Source: Atopsyche davidsoni (Eukaryota > Arthropoda > Insecta > Trichoptera > Hydrobiosidae). Taken from it: 64,000 nt of DNA. Numbering within the stretch: the first letter of the stretch is position 1; the number at the start of each line of letters is the position of its first letter. Location: NCBI GenBank assembly GCA_022113835.1, contig JAILWY010000012.1, positions 18,414,001 to 18,478,000 of the forward strand, given 5' to 3'. This document shows positions 1-12,364 of the stretch, piece after piece. The notes beneath the pieces are model-generated. The model worked only from the letters and a program-made list of their open reading frames with translations, was not told the DNA's origin and searched no databases. A program made the position numbers and the translations under genes.

Positions 1-1230
1 GTTTCTGCCGGCTCCGCTCGCCAGGTCGGCCGTCCGGGGCGGGCGCGATCGCGTCACGCCTGTCGCACGCGGGGCCGACCGAGGTGTTTGCGTTATTTCA
101 GGTATTGCGATAAAAATACCACCAGCGGCATTTATATTTACCTCGACGCTATCGATCGCGAGAAAATTTCAGTCGGATCGACTGCGACCTCTGACGGCGG
201 CCCGTCGCGATGGATTCGCAATGACGAAGATGAGCGAAGCCTCCTCCGAGCCTCGCGCTGTCCGTCACCTGCATCCGGAAAGCGCAAAAAGCATCCACTC
301 GGAGTCGAAGAACGGACGCGAGCGCGAATGGGTCGATCGGAGCGACTTTCGCAGTGTCGAGAGCCGTCCCCAGACGTGCGCTCCGAGAGCGGCGGGCGGC
401 GGTGGCGCGGCGTCGGCGGCCGTTCCGCCTCGGCGCGGAGACGCCGAAGAGATCCGAAGCTAAATGCCTCTCCGCTCAGCGAGTAGTGCGGAACACTGCG
501 GCGGCAATAACGCGCTCCGCCCCGCCCGCCCCGCCCGCCCCGCCTGACGGATAAACAATTCTTCGCTCCCGCCCTAGCGAGGGCGATATTGCGATCGCGG
601 GGAGGGCTGATATCCACCGCTCGATCGAGTGGCTCTGTTTGTTCAGGGGGGTAATTATGAATATCGTCTCTCGTCGATACGTAGGGAGAATATTCGGTCA
701 ACTCTCTGGCGATCGAAAAAAATAACTCATTAATGAGATTGTTTTTAAGAGCCGCGCTTATTATTTTCATCGCTCCGGAGGTCTTCAGGTCGGTAGCTTC
801 TCAGAGTTCTTGTCGGAAAGTCACCGTTGCCGCAATAGCGACTGAGAATTGCAAAAATTGAGAAAAAGTATTTGAAAATGTTATTATATTAAATTATTTA
901 AATTATAATATTATATTATAAAAGTACTAATGTTTCGATTATTTCATCGAATTGACGAATACCGCTTACCGTTCACCGAGGAGCGAGGAGCAGCAGCACA
1001 TATTCGTCGCCGATCTTGCTTGTATTACGATTCCATTTAATTGCGGTTCTTTTAATTTATTCTTCTTGTTAAATTAAATGGCGTTACTATAAAATTGAAT
1101 AAACCAAAAACCCAGTAGTTCCCTCAATAGAGATTTTAATATTTGATAACTTGACTTGCTACGCCTTTGCCGCGCCGCCCGCATCTCGCCTGCCGGTGCA
1201 CGCGCCGAGCTGCCGCGGAGGCGTCCACCC
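1..1230. other. No gene seen; GC-rich then AT-rich flank
   Basis: The first 600 bases are CpG-rich and contain long open frames in several overlapping phases. These are explained by base composition, not by a recognisable protein. The sequence then becomes AT-rich. No protein motif, convincing exon or transposon end is visible. Confidence 0.5.
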
Positions 1231-1357
1231 GCCCCCCCCCCCTACCGCTCTGATGCCCCGCCGCCCCGCCGCCCCGCCGCCCCGCTGCCCCGCCGCCCCG
1301 CCGCCCCGCCGCCCCGCCGCCCCGCCGCCCCGCCGCCCCGCCGCCCCGCCGCCCCGT
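1231..1357. repeat. GC-rich tandem array, GCCGCCCC-like units
   Basis: An almost pure run of C and G built from alternating CCGCC and CCCCG words, ending in GTCGTCCG. All frames stay open because the array lacks T and A; the apparent Ala/Pro/Arg proteins are artefacts. It is one of about twenty such islands in the window. Confidence 0.85.
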
Positions 1358-2498
1358 CGTCCGTGCGGGAGTGCGGCGCATTCTTTACGGCGATGATTTA
1401 AATGAATACACTCACTTAATTTCTCAACTCGGGAGTTATATTTGAATCGGGCTTAAAGCCAGAATACTGAAATACATTTTAAATTTTTTATATGTCGCAA
1501 TTCGGATCGTACGGCCATAAATCACACTCGCTTAGCAGCGAAAGCGAGCCGCCGCCGCTTCGCTGGCGCACGCTCGACGTCACTCGGCCAGGACGATCGA
1601 GTCCGGTTTGGGTTTCGCGGCGAGCGCTCGATCTTTCCGATAGAGTATGAATATCATCGACCCGAGCTGCCTCGCTCTCGACCGACACCGCTTAACGGAT
1701 TTACTCTCCTGTATTCTGATCAGGTTCGAGGTCTCGATCGGTCCGTCCGATGGAGTTTCTATAGTAAATCTGGCGCATCGCGGACGCCGTCTTCTGAAAA
1801 CTTGTCGAAATGGACGGTTGTCGGATTTAAAATAGTTCAGTGAAATAAAAATATAAAAAACTAGTGATAAATACATCCGTATTATTTGAGAGTATTCTAC
1901 GACGAAGCTGATTATGACCTGTGTATTTAAAGCTTGTTGTTTCAAACAGTCGTCCGCCGTAGCGCCAGAACCCGAGGCCAGGCTGGACGACACTTCCTTG
2001 CGGGCTCTGCACTGAGCGGTGTGCGCGGCCGTAAAAGTGTAATTGAAACGCCATCAAATATTCCGCGGTTGGCGGGGCTCGGCTTGTAAACCGCCGGTCG
2101 TAAACATCGCCCTCCCCTTACCCGCCGGCTCCCCCGGGACCTCCTCCCCCGCAGTCCCGCGATCTGGAAATTCCAGGGTAAGAAACGCGCTCGTAAAACT
2201 TACCAGACGGCCTCACCTCGCAGCTTGCGGCTCTCGAGGCGCGGCAGCCGCGGCTCGCCCGTCCGCCAGCCGCTGCTCTGCACTATTTCTATGAAGAGGT
2301 CTGAGGTAATTTTTTAAAAACTTGTAATCTTTCACCCAGAATATTATAACAGTTGAATTTTCACTCGTTATTGTATTTTGAAAGTAAAAGAATTCTAATG
2401 CCTTCTTTGAGATAAAAAAAAAATTATAGTAAATTAAAATTTACAAACGAAATCATTTTATTATTGATTTATATAAATTAATACATATGTATATATAC
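1358..2498. other. No gene seen
   Basis: Mixed-composition DNA with a moderately GC-rich patch at about 2060-2280. Open frames overlap on both strands and none shows a recognisable domain. The interval ends in a TA-rich stretch that is the target of the transposon starting at 2501. Confidence 0.45.
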
Positions 2499-2500
2499 TA

Positions 2501-5081
2501 GGGTGTCCCTTAAATTTCAAGTTCGATATTTTTTTACGCACACCTTCTTAAAAGTTTAGTAATAACCCTATATTGTCTAGAAAAAAATATTAGTTCGATT
2601 TATAAACGATAACCCGTGGCGACTTGCGATTTAAGCTTGTCCATACAAGTTGCGTAAGTACTGCGCTGTGACTTTTACAAAAAAAACATGTAGTTACCTA
2701 CATGTTTTATTTGTCATTTCATACGTGATTTTTGAGATTAGTAGTGCTTCATTGTTTAGTGCGTTGACATGTCGGTGGAATTACGGAGTGTTAAACAAAA
2801 TAATTTCCTTATCGGTTTGCCTAGATATCAAATAAATGTTCTCTCAGTCCTATTTTACAATATTCTTGAGGTTAAACTGACTGTTAGTGAAAGTGCAAAT
2901 CTTGTGATTAGGGAGTGCATCATATATTGGGAAAAAGCAAGAATTCCAACAGGGGCATTTCCTAACTGCGTGAAGAAAATTGTTGATTTATATCATGTTT
3001 GGAGAGAGATGCAAAAAAATTGTAAGAAAACTCAGGTTACGTTCAAGAGCCGTGAGAACAATTTCAAAATTGATCTTGATAATTTGTTTGATATTGCACA
3101 TGCTGATGCTTTTGAGAGAATGAAAATAGAGGAAGATAAATTATTTTTAATGAAACAGAGAGAGCCAGGTCGACCGGGATGCTTAGGTGGTGTTGATAAA
3201 AAATTGGCAGAAAAATAAGATAGATCTAAACAACGACGAATGGAAGAAGAGGAAAGGGTTGTAAGACAAAGAGAATCACTAGCTGCTGAAACTAGAAAAT
3301 CAAGGGCAGAAGCATTAAAATCTGACTTCCAAAACAATGTACCCGACGTAGTCACAGTCCATTGGGATGGAAAACTATTACCCAGGTTGGATGTACGAAG
3401 TTCTAAAGAAGAACGCTTGCCAGTTATTGCTTCGTTTGACGATAAGGAACAGCTTCTTGCAGTGCCGAAACTAGAACATTCTTCTGGAAAACATCAAGGT
3501 AAGGCTGTCTCAACAGCTCTTTTTGACTGGAACCTTCACGATAAAGTACAAATAATGTGCTACGACACAACAGCTTCCAATACTGGCCATATTAATGGAG
3601 CTTGTGCTATTTTGGAGCAAACTTTAGGAAGAGAATTTCTGCTTTTCACCTGTCGTCATCATGTTTATGAATTGGTCCTAAAAGCTGTCTTTGATAGCAA
3701 AATTAAGCAAATTACTAGTAGCCCAGATATTCCAATGCTTAAAAAGTTCCGAGAAAAATGGAAACACATCGACGCTAGTAACATTGAACCATCTCTTAAT
3801 TTCGTAAAACAACGTGTTGCCGAGACAGACATTCAAGCTTTGTTAATATTTTATAAGGCAGAATTAGACAAAGGTTATGTAAGAGATGACTACCGCGAAT
3901 TGGTCGAACTGTGCGTAATAATTTTGGGAGGAGACACAGAGGAAAAATTAAAACTAAGCCCCCCCGGAGCCATGCATCAGGCACGCTGGATGGCGAGAAC
4001 GATCTATTCTTTAAAAATATGTTTACTTTAGTCACAATGCAGAATAACTGCGAAGGACAAAAAGGCTCTACAAGATGGTTTCTTATTTGTCGTGATATTG
4101 TATGTTAAACCTTGGCTCGAATGTACAGTGGCGATCAAAGCACCTAACCAAGATTTGCGCTTCTTGAAGATGTTAAAAGAGTACGAAAAAGTTGACGCAA
4201 CAATTTCTAATGCTTCTATAAGCAAGTTTAGCCATTACTTGTGGTATTTATGTGAAGAGACAGTTATTCTATCACTGTTTGATGATGAAGTTGATAACCA
4301 AACTAAGAAAATGATTGCCAACTTCAACCGGGACAAAACCTCAGATTTTAGCAAACGCGATGACCCGTCAAAGGAAGAACTTCCTCAAAGGTTGTTTGGT
4401 AAGTTAAATTGACTTTTTGTGATATATTTAAATTGTTGTAGATTTTTTTTGTTATTTGTCTTATTTTTCATTTTTTTCCAGACAAAACACTGCATGATTT
4501 CGTATCGGAAAAGAGCAAACAATTTTTATCACGACTGCAGATCGACGACAGTTTTCTAAAGGAAGATGTATCTTCTTGGAATAATAATGCTGCTTTTCTG
4601 GAAGCTAAATGAAAAATTAATTATTTAAGAGTTGTGAATGATACTGCTGAAAGGGCTGTTAAAATGATCCAAGATTTTAACGGACTTATCACGGCTGAAG
4701 AAGAACAAAAACAGTTCTTGCTGCGCTGTGTCCAGGAACATAGAAAATTGTATCCGGACTGTAAAAAAACAACTCTAAAAAAAAGTTACCCTGACTGATT
4801 GTTATTACTTTATGTTTTTGATTAAAAATTAATGTTCATCTTATTGAATTTTTACTTTTATTCACTTAATTTATTGCATTTATAATGATTTTATACCAGA
4901 CCGAAATATCAAGACAAAACACGTTTTTTACTAAACTTTGAAGCTCGGTCGGCACTGGTTGCAATTATGCTAGAAAGATGAAATTTTATATTTAAGTATC
5001 TTATAGCATTAGTAAAAAAAGTAGAGGGTAAGCATTTCGAAATTTGAAAAAAAAATTTTTTTGGTCATATAAGGGACACCC
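2501..5081 (+). mobile_element. DNA transposon with TIRs, superfamily unassigned
   Basis: The element is bounded by matching inverted ends: GGGTGTCCCTTA on the left and its reverse complement at 5070-5081 on the right. TA lies directly outside both ends, consistent with a TA duplication. The interior, about 2.6 kb, encodes a decayed transposase with an intron. An eight-base hAT duplication is not apparent. The transposase has a hAT-like DTTASN and CRHH arrangement, so the superfamily is left open. Other short TIR elements in the window share no obvious ends with it. Confidence 0.85.
2769..4798 (+). pseudogene. Broken transposase of the 2.6 kb TIR element
   Basis: The reading frame opens at ATG 2769 and runs to a stop near 3218, resumes at about 3240-4031, shifts again, and continues at 4092-4397. 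A likely intron (donor GTAAGT at 4398, acceptor TTTTTTCCAG at about 4482) leads to a last exon with an in-frame stop near 4610 and an end near 4798. Visible motifs are a WDGKLLP segment (a candidate first acidic residue), MCYDTTASNTGHINGAC, a CRHH box, and GAMHQARWMA. A glutamate- and lysine-rich stretch near 3100-3310 resembles a coiled coil. At least two frameshifts and two stops make it non-functional as written. I recognise the general family from uncharacterised arthropod and cnidarian transposase-like proteins but cannot name the superfamily from sequence alone. Confidence 0.8.
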
Positions 5082-5121
5082 TAATATATACATATGTATA
5101 TATATATATATATATATATAC
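5082..5121. repeat. TA microsatellite at the transposon edge
   Basis: A run of TA dinucleotides immediately follows the right end of the 2.6 kb element. A shorter TATATA tract precedes its left end, so the element probably inserted into a TA repeat. Confidence 0.8.
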
Positions 5122-5940
5122 ACCATATCAGCTTTAGTGAAGCATCGACACTCGGCGCTCGCCGGACCTGCCTGACGGGCCCCTAGAGCGGGCGCACTGC
5201 TCAGCTCGCAAATAGCACAGACGACGCTCGGCTTCTCATTATGTCTCCAGATAGCGAGTGACGGACGTTTCCGCTCAAAAACACCCTTCAAATGGAATGT
5301 AATTAATGTTCATAATCAAATTACCTCGCACTTTAAGCGAGTTCCTCGTTCTGCGGGCGTTTCGCTTCACTTTAATTGAATTTTTCAAATCGCCTTTACT
5401 CAGGTTTTCCTTTCCTCTTCTCTAAAATAGAGCCGGATGAGATTTTCCGCACCTGTAGGCAAAGTCGAGCGGCGCCGACCGTTCTTTCGAGCCGCAGTCC
5501 GAGCGCCTCCAAATCGATTTCGTGAATGCTCTTCTATCGATTCGAGAGCGCACCACTCCCCCTCCTCCTTTTTTCGCTCACCAACATCGACATCATCTCC
5601 CTTCGTTTCCGACTCCGATCGTATTTTCTCCGTAAACGCATAAAGGTCGGCATTTGTTCTGAATGATGTAGATAAAATACTGTACGGATGAGACGTGCTG
5701 ACGAGCCCTTCCCCTGCAGGGGGCCAGCTGAATGGCTCATGGCTTCACCGGAGCTCAGGCTGCGCGCAGTTAACCAAATAAAACTGTCGAGGCTTCGACT
5801 TATATTGATAAAGTTCGGTTTCATTTTTAAATTAGCTACCTCGATTGTCGACGAACGTGCGCCAGGCGAGGCGCTTTCCAACGATGTTTCTTTACAATCT
5901 GAAATATGTTTTGCGGTAAGGCTGTAAAGATAAGGGCGCC
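5122..5940. other. No gene seen
   Basis: Unique-looking DNA of mixed composition. Short open frames are present but none has a recognisable motif or splice context. Confidence 0.4.
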
Positions 5941-6030
5941 AGCGAGGCGGCAGGGCGGCAGGGCGGCAGGGCGGCGGGACGGCGGGACGGCGGGGTGGCG
6001 GGGCGGCGGGGCGGCGGGGCGTCGGGGGGT
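5941..6030. repeat. GC-rich tandem array, GGCGGGGC-like units
   Basis: Imperfect repeats of GGCAGGGC, GGCGGGAC and GGCGGGGC words, each about eight bases. This is the G-rich counterpart of the array at 1231-1357. It is G-run rich and so could form quadruplexes, which is inference. Confidence 0.8.
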
Positions 6031-7062
6031 GCCGTTAGCGCTCCCCCCCCGCCTTCCGTCTCTGCGGCGCAGCAGACCCGAACACTTTCCATCCGTAATG
6101 TGGAATTTTCTGTAGAACTTAGTATGAAATTGCCTTAAAAACGTAAAATTTAATCAGTAAACACAAAAAAACTAATACTATCAAATTCGCACCAACGAAG
6201 GTCCTTCGTAGATTCCGGCGCCGCCCATCCGTGCCGAAGTATAAAAAGGTTCGCTTTGCTTCCCTACGTATTCTTTGATATCGGTATATCGGTATCGAAG
6301 AAAAATCGATATAATAGCGTGGCCGCTCATCTCGGCGGAAGCGCCCGGGACGCAGGCGGGTGTCCCCGGGCCTGCGTCGTTGTCGCCCGCGGGTGGTGAT
6401 GCCGTATCGGGCGGTGCCGATCTCGCGGAGGGCAGCGCGAGGCGGGGGTCGTGGCGCCGAGACGACGCGGCGGACTCGCTTCCTCGGGATGTACTTCGCT
6501 CCTACAAAATCGCCCTTTGTGTACCGGATTCCAGTGCCATTTCAACTGCATCTCTGGCGCGCACCGGGAGCGGCGCGTGCAGAGATGCAGAGATGAGTTT
6601 CTCCCGGGCGCTCCCGGGTTCACGGGGCTGACGTGATAACAAAAAGTGTATAAAAAACACTTATCGATGCGCACGCGCACTGTCGCGGGTACTCGAAAGT
6701 TACGCCCTCGCACTCGTTTATCGAGCCACCGCGAATTTCTCGGACCCCCCGACACCGCGAAGGCAATCCAGTAAATATGCCCGCTGCGTTGTCCGGTGAA
6801 GAGAGGCTGACACGATCTGACTTATGCAACGATATAAATCTACGTTCGAAAAAGTTAGACAAGATTTGCCTGAATTTTAAATCGATGTTTACAACACGTC
6901 TATACATATATATATATCTCTAAAGACACTCTTTTGTAAATTGTAGGCTTTTATTTATAAATTGATATTGAAAGTTAAACCACAATAAATATCCAATACC
7001 ATCCATAATAAAAATTATTGCATCGACCCTGAGTTTTCTTTACTTCGACGGAGGTTTTAGTG
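6031..7062. other. No gene seen; contains one hairpin
   Basis: The stretch is GC-rich from about 6320 to 6640 and AT-rich afterwards. Open frames on both strands in the GC-rich part show no known domain. The hairpin at 6546-6590 is listed separately. Confidence 0.4.
6546..6590. repeat. Perfect 10-bp inverted repeat, duplicated 0.7 kb downstream
   Basis: CTGCATCTCT at 6546-6555 is the exact reverse complement of AGAGATGCAG at 6581-6590, enclosing a 25-base GC-rich loop. The left arm and loop recur at 7267-7301 with a few differences; the right arm there has diverged. This suggests a short dispersed repeat. No function is evident. Confidence 0.7.
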
Positions 7063-7115
7063 GCGGGGCGGCGGGGCGGCGGGGCGGCGGGGCGGAGAAG
7101 CGGCGGGGCGACGAG
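7063..7115. repeat. GC-rich tandem array, GGCGGGGC units
   Basis: Five to six copies of an eight-base GGCGGGGC unit, the same unit as in the array at 5941-6030, set in AT-rich surroundings. Confidence 0.8.
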
Positions 7116-7266
7116 AAGGAGCGAGGGCGGCACGTACCGGCGCTAGCCGGCGCCACCTGCCGACTCCTCTCTAATATCTTTCTTTGGCGTTTTAATGGCG
7201 ATCCCTTCGGTACTCCGCCGTCGCGTCGGGGCCGTATTTGGGATACTCCGTTTGTTCGCCGACCGG

Positions 7267-7301
7267 CTGCATCTCTGGCGGGCACCGAGCGGCGCGTGCA
7301 G
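7267..7301. repeat. Second copy of the 6546 hairpin sequence
   Basis: CTGCATCTCTGGCG followed by a GC-rich segment ending GCGGCGCGTGCAG matches the left arm and loop of the 6546-6590 hairpin. The closing arm is replaced by GGCGCC. Confidence 0.65.
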
Positions 7302-9340
7302 GGCGCCCCGGGATGGCGTTGCCTCCAGAGGCTGGCATCCCCGCCCAAACCTCCGCTTCTTTAATAAAATAATCCTAATTTAATTACTGCGGAACCTCCC
7401 ATTTTATGCTGCACGGTGTTCTTTTCTTTGAAATTTATAATTAAGAAGAAATTAAAAATAATTGAACTATTTTGTTAATTCCTTGTGCCGTCTCCCCTTC
7501 ACGGGAAGGGTTGATCTCGACCGGGAATTTCAATCGTTATCTCTGTAGGGTCGCATGGAGAGGGAAGCGAAGGGAGAGGGCAGCGGGTGCATGACCGACA
7601 CGGGCAAAGCCATTTCTTTCAATTGTATTAGAAAAATCGTGACCTACGTGATGAGTATGGATTCTCCATCTCTTCTGTGATATCCCAATGCGAACTGCCC
7701 TTTTTATTTAAAGGAAAATATTCTACTCGACAGCGACTGCGTCTCCGCGAATGAAATATGCTCAGAGACTTCGCAACGCAGGCAGCGTCGGCGCCCGCCT
7801 CGCCGCCATTGCGCAGTCACCGGCGCGACAGCCAGCCTGGCGGCTAGGCGGGGCGCTCTGGCTGCCCTGGCTGCCCTGGCTGCCCCGGCTGCCCCGGCTG
7901 CCCCGGCTGCCCTGGCTGCGAGGTCGGCGATCTTTCATCTGAACCCCCGGTTGGTGGGGTTACCAAATATTTATAAAATTCAAACCGAGTTCTTATCATC
8001 GATTTGAGTGATCGTCTTTTCGGTAACTAGTCGATGACTCCACATGGCTATTCCACCATACACTAGAGATGCGATGTATTTTTAAACTTGAAGACTTAGC
8101 TCGATGGGCAGAATCGAATGAAGCTATATTATCTAAGCTATATAATCTAAGCTATATATTTTATATAGAATAAAAGAATTGAAAAAATAGTTGATAATAT
8201 ACCAGTTTTAAGCAGTTGCGTGTATGCGATTGCTATGTAGTCGATTACCGATTCGCGGAAAGCGCCAGGGACCGTGGAAGAAGAACGTCGCCCACGCATT
8301 CGGAGACGATCGTAGATCTCGAGGGACAGGAAAATCTAAGTTTCCTGTGCTTGGAATACATGAATAGTAACTGTAAAATAGACCGCTCCTATTAAATTCA
8401 CCCACGGAAGGCTTTATCAAACTGCCGATAAAAAGGAAAAAATAATTATAAAAAATTAAGAAATGAGGTGGTATCGAGTTAGTAGTGATTAAGTGCGTTA
8501 ACTACAGATCAGTCGTTTGTACTGTATTCTGTCTCCGCGAACACATCACCACACATAAAGGCGAATCGATGCTTATGGACATTGTTTTGTATTTTATCCC
8601 TCTGCTGGTGTTTTAAAAATCAGTTTTTAAAAAGGAGGTATAACTTTCAACTTCGATAAAACAAAACGTCTCCCTGAAGTTGAGCATATATTAATTTTAA
8701 CTCAAAACAGTACGTGTTGTCGTAACATCGTTTCTAAATTCCGTTAACAACGTGAGAAGCTATGTTTGCGAATCTGTTACTTAGGATCATAGTGATCGTG
8801 CGCGCTTGTCAGGGGTCTTCGGGTGAAAACCTCGCGAGGCATAACGAAAACTCTGAGGGAAGACAAAAGTACAAATGCGAGCAAATCGGAATTTATGAAA
8901 AAAAACTTTTCTCTTGCGAATGGCCAATCGAAGGCGTTTGCTTCTGCGTGATGGGCCGGTCCGTCCCAGGAAAGCCGGTCGCCCCGCAGGAGAGGCCGCA
9001 GAGCCCCGTAAATAGTAATTATTCCCGCCTCTGCCACACCCGCCTTGGCCACCCTCGACCCACCCTCGTAAATTACATCCGAGCAATTACCCTCGGGGGC
9101 GGCGTGATCCCTGCAGATGCACGGGGCACAGGTGGACGCCAGCAGAGCCGACACCCGAGAACGGGTGCCTGAAGTCCAAGCTCTTAGTGAGTAGTGTTTA
9201 AAGTGTGTGTTGCGTAATTAGTCCATGTAGTGTAAAAAATGATTGAAGTGTTTACAGAGCGTGAACATGAGTAAAAAGAGTACGCATAAGATGCAGTGCA
9301 CATGGTTTATATAGTGTGGTAAAGTGTAAATAATATATAC
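7302..9340. other. No gene seen
   Basis: About two kilobases without a supportable gene. A 9-bp tandem array lies at 7858-7920. The open frames around 8762-9172 overlap on both strands and carry no recognisable motif. Confidence 0.4.
7858..7920. repeat. 9-bp tandem array, CTGGCTGCC
   Basis: Seven consecutive nine-base units: CTGGCTGCC three times, CCGGCTGCC three times, then CTGGCTGCG. The block of C variants shows local homogenisation. Confidence 0.9.
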
Positions 9341-9374
9341 ATATATATATATATATATATATGTATATATTATT

Positions 9375-9442
<68 letters not shown>
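9333..9442. repeat. Compound TA/CA microsatellite
   Basis: TA runs, a short TGTG segment, more TA, then CACACA and TA again. The open frames here, rich in Tyr and Ile, are artefacts of the repeat. Confidence 0.9.
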
Positions 9443-9958
9443 GCTGAGAGCTGATAACAAAGCACTGCGCAGGTGACCGTCGCTGATCAAAAAGAAACCA
9501 AATCATTCATGATTCCGGTCACGGTTTACTAGTGGCTAGAAGCAGGGCACAGGAGACGGGGGCGCGGGCAGCCGGGGGTGCGGATAGGCGATGGCGTGGG
9601 GGGGAAGGCGCTCTGGTCGACCTGCGCCGGTCGAACGTTAGTCTCTGTAACGCTGGTCGATTCCTTGCGCCAGAGATCGACCTGTTTTAATATGAATCTT
9701 TCCAAATATAACGCGAGCAAGCCGCGATTTAAATGAAGAAGAACCAAATCATATTAAGAGTTCGATAAATTTACACGATCAATTTTATTTTGAGAGGGGG
9801 TTGACTTCTGCGAAACGCGACTATCGAATAGGATCAAGAACGCGGCCTCTCAGTATGAAATTCGCACTGTATCCTGCGGATGGTAGACCAGGCCTTTGGC
9901 CGCAGCGCTGACGCCCCGCTCGGCCCTCCCCGCCGGCGCCGCCGCGTCTGCCGCCCCC
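9443..9958. other. No gene seen
   Basis: Unremarkable mixed sequence between two simple-sequence arrays. No supported features. Confidence 0.4.
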
Positions 9959-10026
9959 GCCCCAGCCCCCGCCCCGCCCCGCCCCGCCCCGCCCCGCCCC
10001 GCCCCGCCCCGCCCCGCCCCGCCCCG
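9959..10026. repeat. 5-bp GC array, GCCCC units
   Basis: Thirteen or so perfect pentamers of CGCCC follow a short CCCCAG lead-in. The pentamer length means every frame stays open, giving spurious Pro/Arg-rich ORFs. Confidence 0.9.
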
Positions 10027-10128
10027 TTGGCGCCGCTGCGTGACGCCGAGGCGGTCTGGCCCGTCATATCTCGCCAATATGCAGCTGATCGTTCGTTACA
10101 GGGTGTTTCTCCAATTGGCCATGGATGG

Positions 10129-10376
10129 GATGTAATATGACCGGATCATTGTGTGAATCAAGTTTATCATACGTATTACGTCGTTCGTTTGTGAAACTGT
10201 AGTCTATGGTGTCCAGAGCACTGGCAACATAGGGTCCGCTCTAGAGAATGTTATGCGGCGAGCGGCCATTACGGTTCTGACATCGGACAGAGGACGCGGC
10301 GTCGTGACTCGATCTTGTAATCGCACTGTGTTCCACAATAAAGACTTGTACCTCACGCCCCTTGTATTATTATCAC
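10129..10376 (+). other. Possible solo LTR, weakly supported
   Basis: The segment starts TGTAATATGACC and ends CACTACA. It contains AATAAA at about 10339, about 35 bases before the end, as retroelement LTRs often do. I see no matching target duplication, no second LTR and no primer-binding site. The call rests on composition and layout alone, and ordinary intergenic sequence is the alternative. Confidence 0.2.
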
Positions 10377-11328
10377 TACAGAAACTATCCCAGATCAGAA
10401 ATGTTTGAAATCATACTTGCTTTAAAAAATAGCCATTGAATGTAACAGCACCGTTCGGGTGACGAGCGATATCACCCACGCCTCGCACTCCGGCCCGAGC
10501 GGAGGCGCAGGTCGAGCTTCCCCCGGGCGAGCTGTTCAAACTTCTCTAATTATCCGGAGCCAAATGCTACTTTAAAATGAAGTTTCCTTTATGGCCCCGC
10601 GTCATGCGAGGGCGGCGCCCACCGCGGGCGAGAGCCCCCCTCCGTCGAGGCGCGACTGTATTGATGCCCGTTTTGGTGCTGTTTATCAATTTATACTTTA
10701 AGTGACCGAACTTTTGAGAAAAAAGCCTCAGTTTTCAGAGCAACAGTGACAGCTCCGCATACACACGAGTTGCCCTAAAATTAAACGATCGTGCAGCAGA
10801 TTAATAATATTTTCACTAAGATTTTTTTTTGGGTATATTTGTTGTGTAGTGTATATTTTACACACCTAGGGCTCGAGAGATCTGAGCAATCGCTTCTACC
10901 CGATCACGCCCCCTTCTGTCGTAAGAACGCTATTGTCAACGAGTTTCAAAGTTCATCGTCACGTCTCACGTTTAGACATCTCGGCAATTTCGCGAATACT
11001 TTAGAGGCCACTCTTTGCGTAGTCTGATGCCTAACCGCGAAGTTTCTTTTAATGCATACAGTAAAAATTTTAAAATATGTTTAGACTTGATAGTCAAAAC
11101 ATAATTCAAGGCCATAATTCGAAGCCCCTATTTTAAGATCATTACCCCTAGTTCTGTGCTTGCAATGTCTTCTGAGCGCGTATTGCTCGCGCTTAGAACC
11201 GTGACTCGACCACTCGTCTCCGTTGTCGACTCCTCACTACCCACGGGCGGCAGAAAGTCTCTCGGCTGAAGCCAGTGCTCAGTTTGCTTAAAAAAGAGGC
11301 AGCTTCCTTATCGACCGAAATGTTATTG
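10377..11328. other. No gene seen
   Basis: Mixed-composition sequence with no recognised coding, RNA or mobile feature up to the hAT target duplication at 11329. Confidence 0.4.
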
Positions 11329-11929
11329 CTCTATAGCAGTGGTCCCCAACCGTTGTCCGCGGGTGCCATGGCGCCCGCCGACCATTTTCCGTGCGCTCGC
11401 CACTGTCCGACCACAATAAAAAAATTATTTAAGAAAAAGAAATAAAAAATTTGTACTAATTAAAATTTCAAAATAATAATTCATTCCAAAAAATCATAAA
11501 AAAGCCTGTTGAAATAGCATCTTTGGTGGCTGATCCCTTTGATGGGTCAATTTTTGAGTTTTTTGATAATTTTTTGCGAAAAATTTACTGCATCAATAGA
11601 AAAATTTTGAATGCTAAAACTTAGATACGCTCCTTCTTCTAAAGACATGATTTTTTATCTCTTGTAAATTTACATTTAAAATGATAAATACTTATATGTT
11701 TTCCCGATTAAAGTTTAAGAAATTGCAGATTATTATAACCAATGGATCTAGAGCCCTAAGCATTTAGGTGTCTTTTTTTTAAATTGGAAATAAAAGGCTA
11801 CAAATAAATCCATGGTAAAAGAATACTTATAAAATTAAAACAATGTTTTTTTCAACAAACTTTGGTTTTGAAAAGTCGTAATGTTATCAATTTTTTTAGC
11901 ATCTTTAAGACTTTATTTGACTTTAAAAA

Positions 11930-12240
11930 AAGAGCGGTTATTTAATAATTAAAAATAGATAAATATAATTTATAGCTTTTTAATATTCTGTAAAAAATAA
12001 ATTTAAAATAAACTAACAATAAAATAAATGAGATGATACGATTCGCAAAAAAGTGACAAAAGCATTCAGGGAAAAAATACACCCTTTTTGTCAGTACGGA
12101 GCTCACTCGGAAATCGAATCGTTTCATTTAATTTATTTTTATCACTTTACTTTTCTATATTGAAAGCTAATTTATTTACAGAATATTATAAATAATATTT
12201 ACCTATTTTTTATTATTTAATTACCAGAATTTTTATACTA
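11930..12240. repeat. Fold-back inverted repeat inside the hAT element
   Basis: Two arms of about 115-130 bases read as imperfect reverse complements around a centre near 12085. For example, TAATTTATAGC and CTGTAAAAAATAAAT on the left answer ATTTATTTACAG and AATAATATTTACC on the right. The arms are AT-rich and divergent, so the exact limits are approximate. Confidence 0.6.
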
Positions 12241-12364
12241 TTTTTTACTACTACTTATTATTTATTTATAAGAATATAAAAAAATAATTTTTATATTTTA
12301 TAAATATATTTTAAGAATTAAGTATTTTTTGAGCATTATATGTATTATTGACCATGTCCAACTA

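Noticed and set aside
9834..10140. Pro/Arg-rich and Gly/Arg-rich frames
   Set aside because: They are products of the CGCCC pentamer array.
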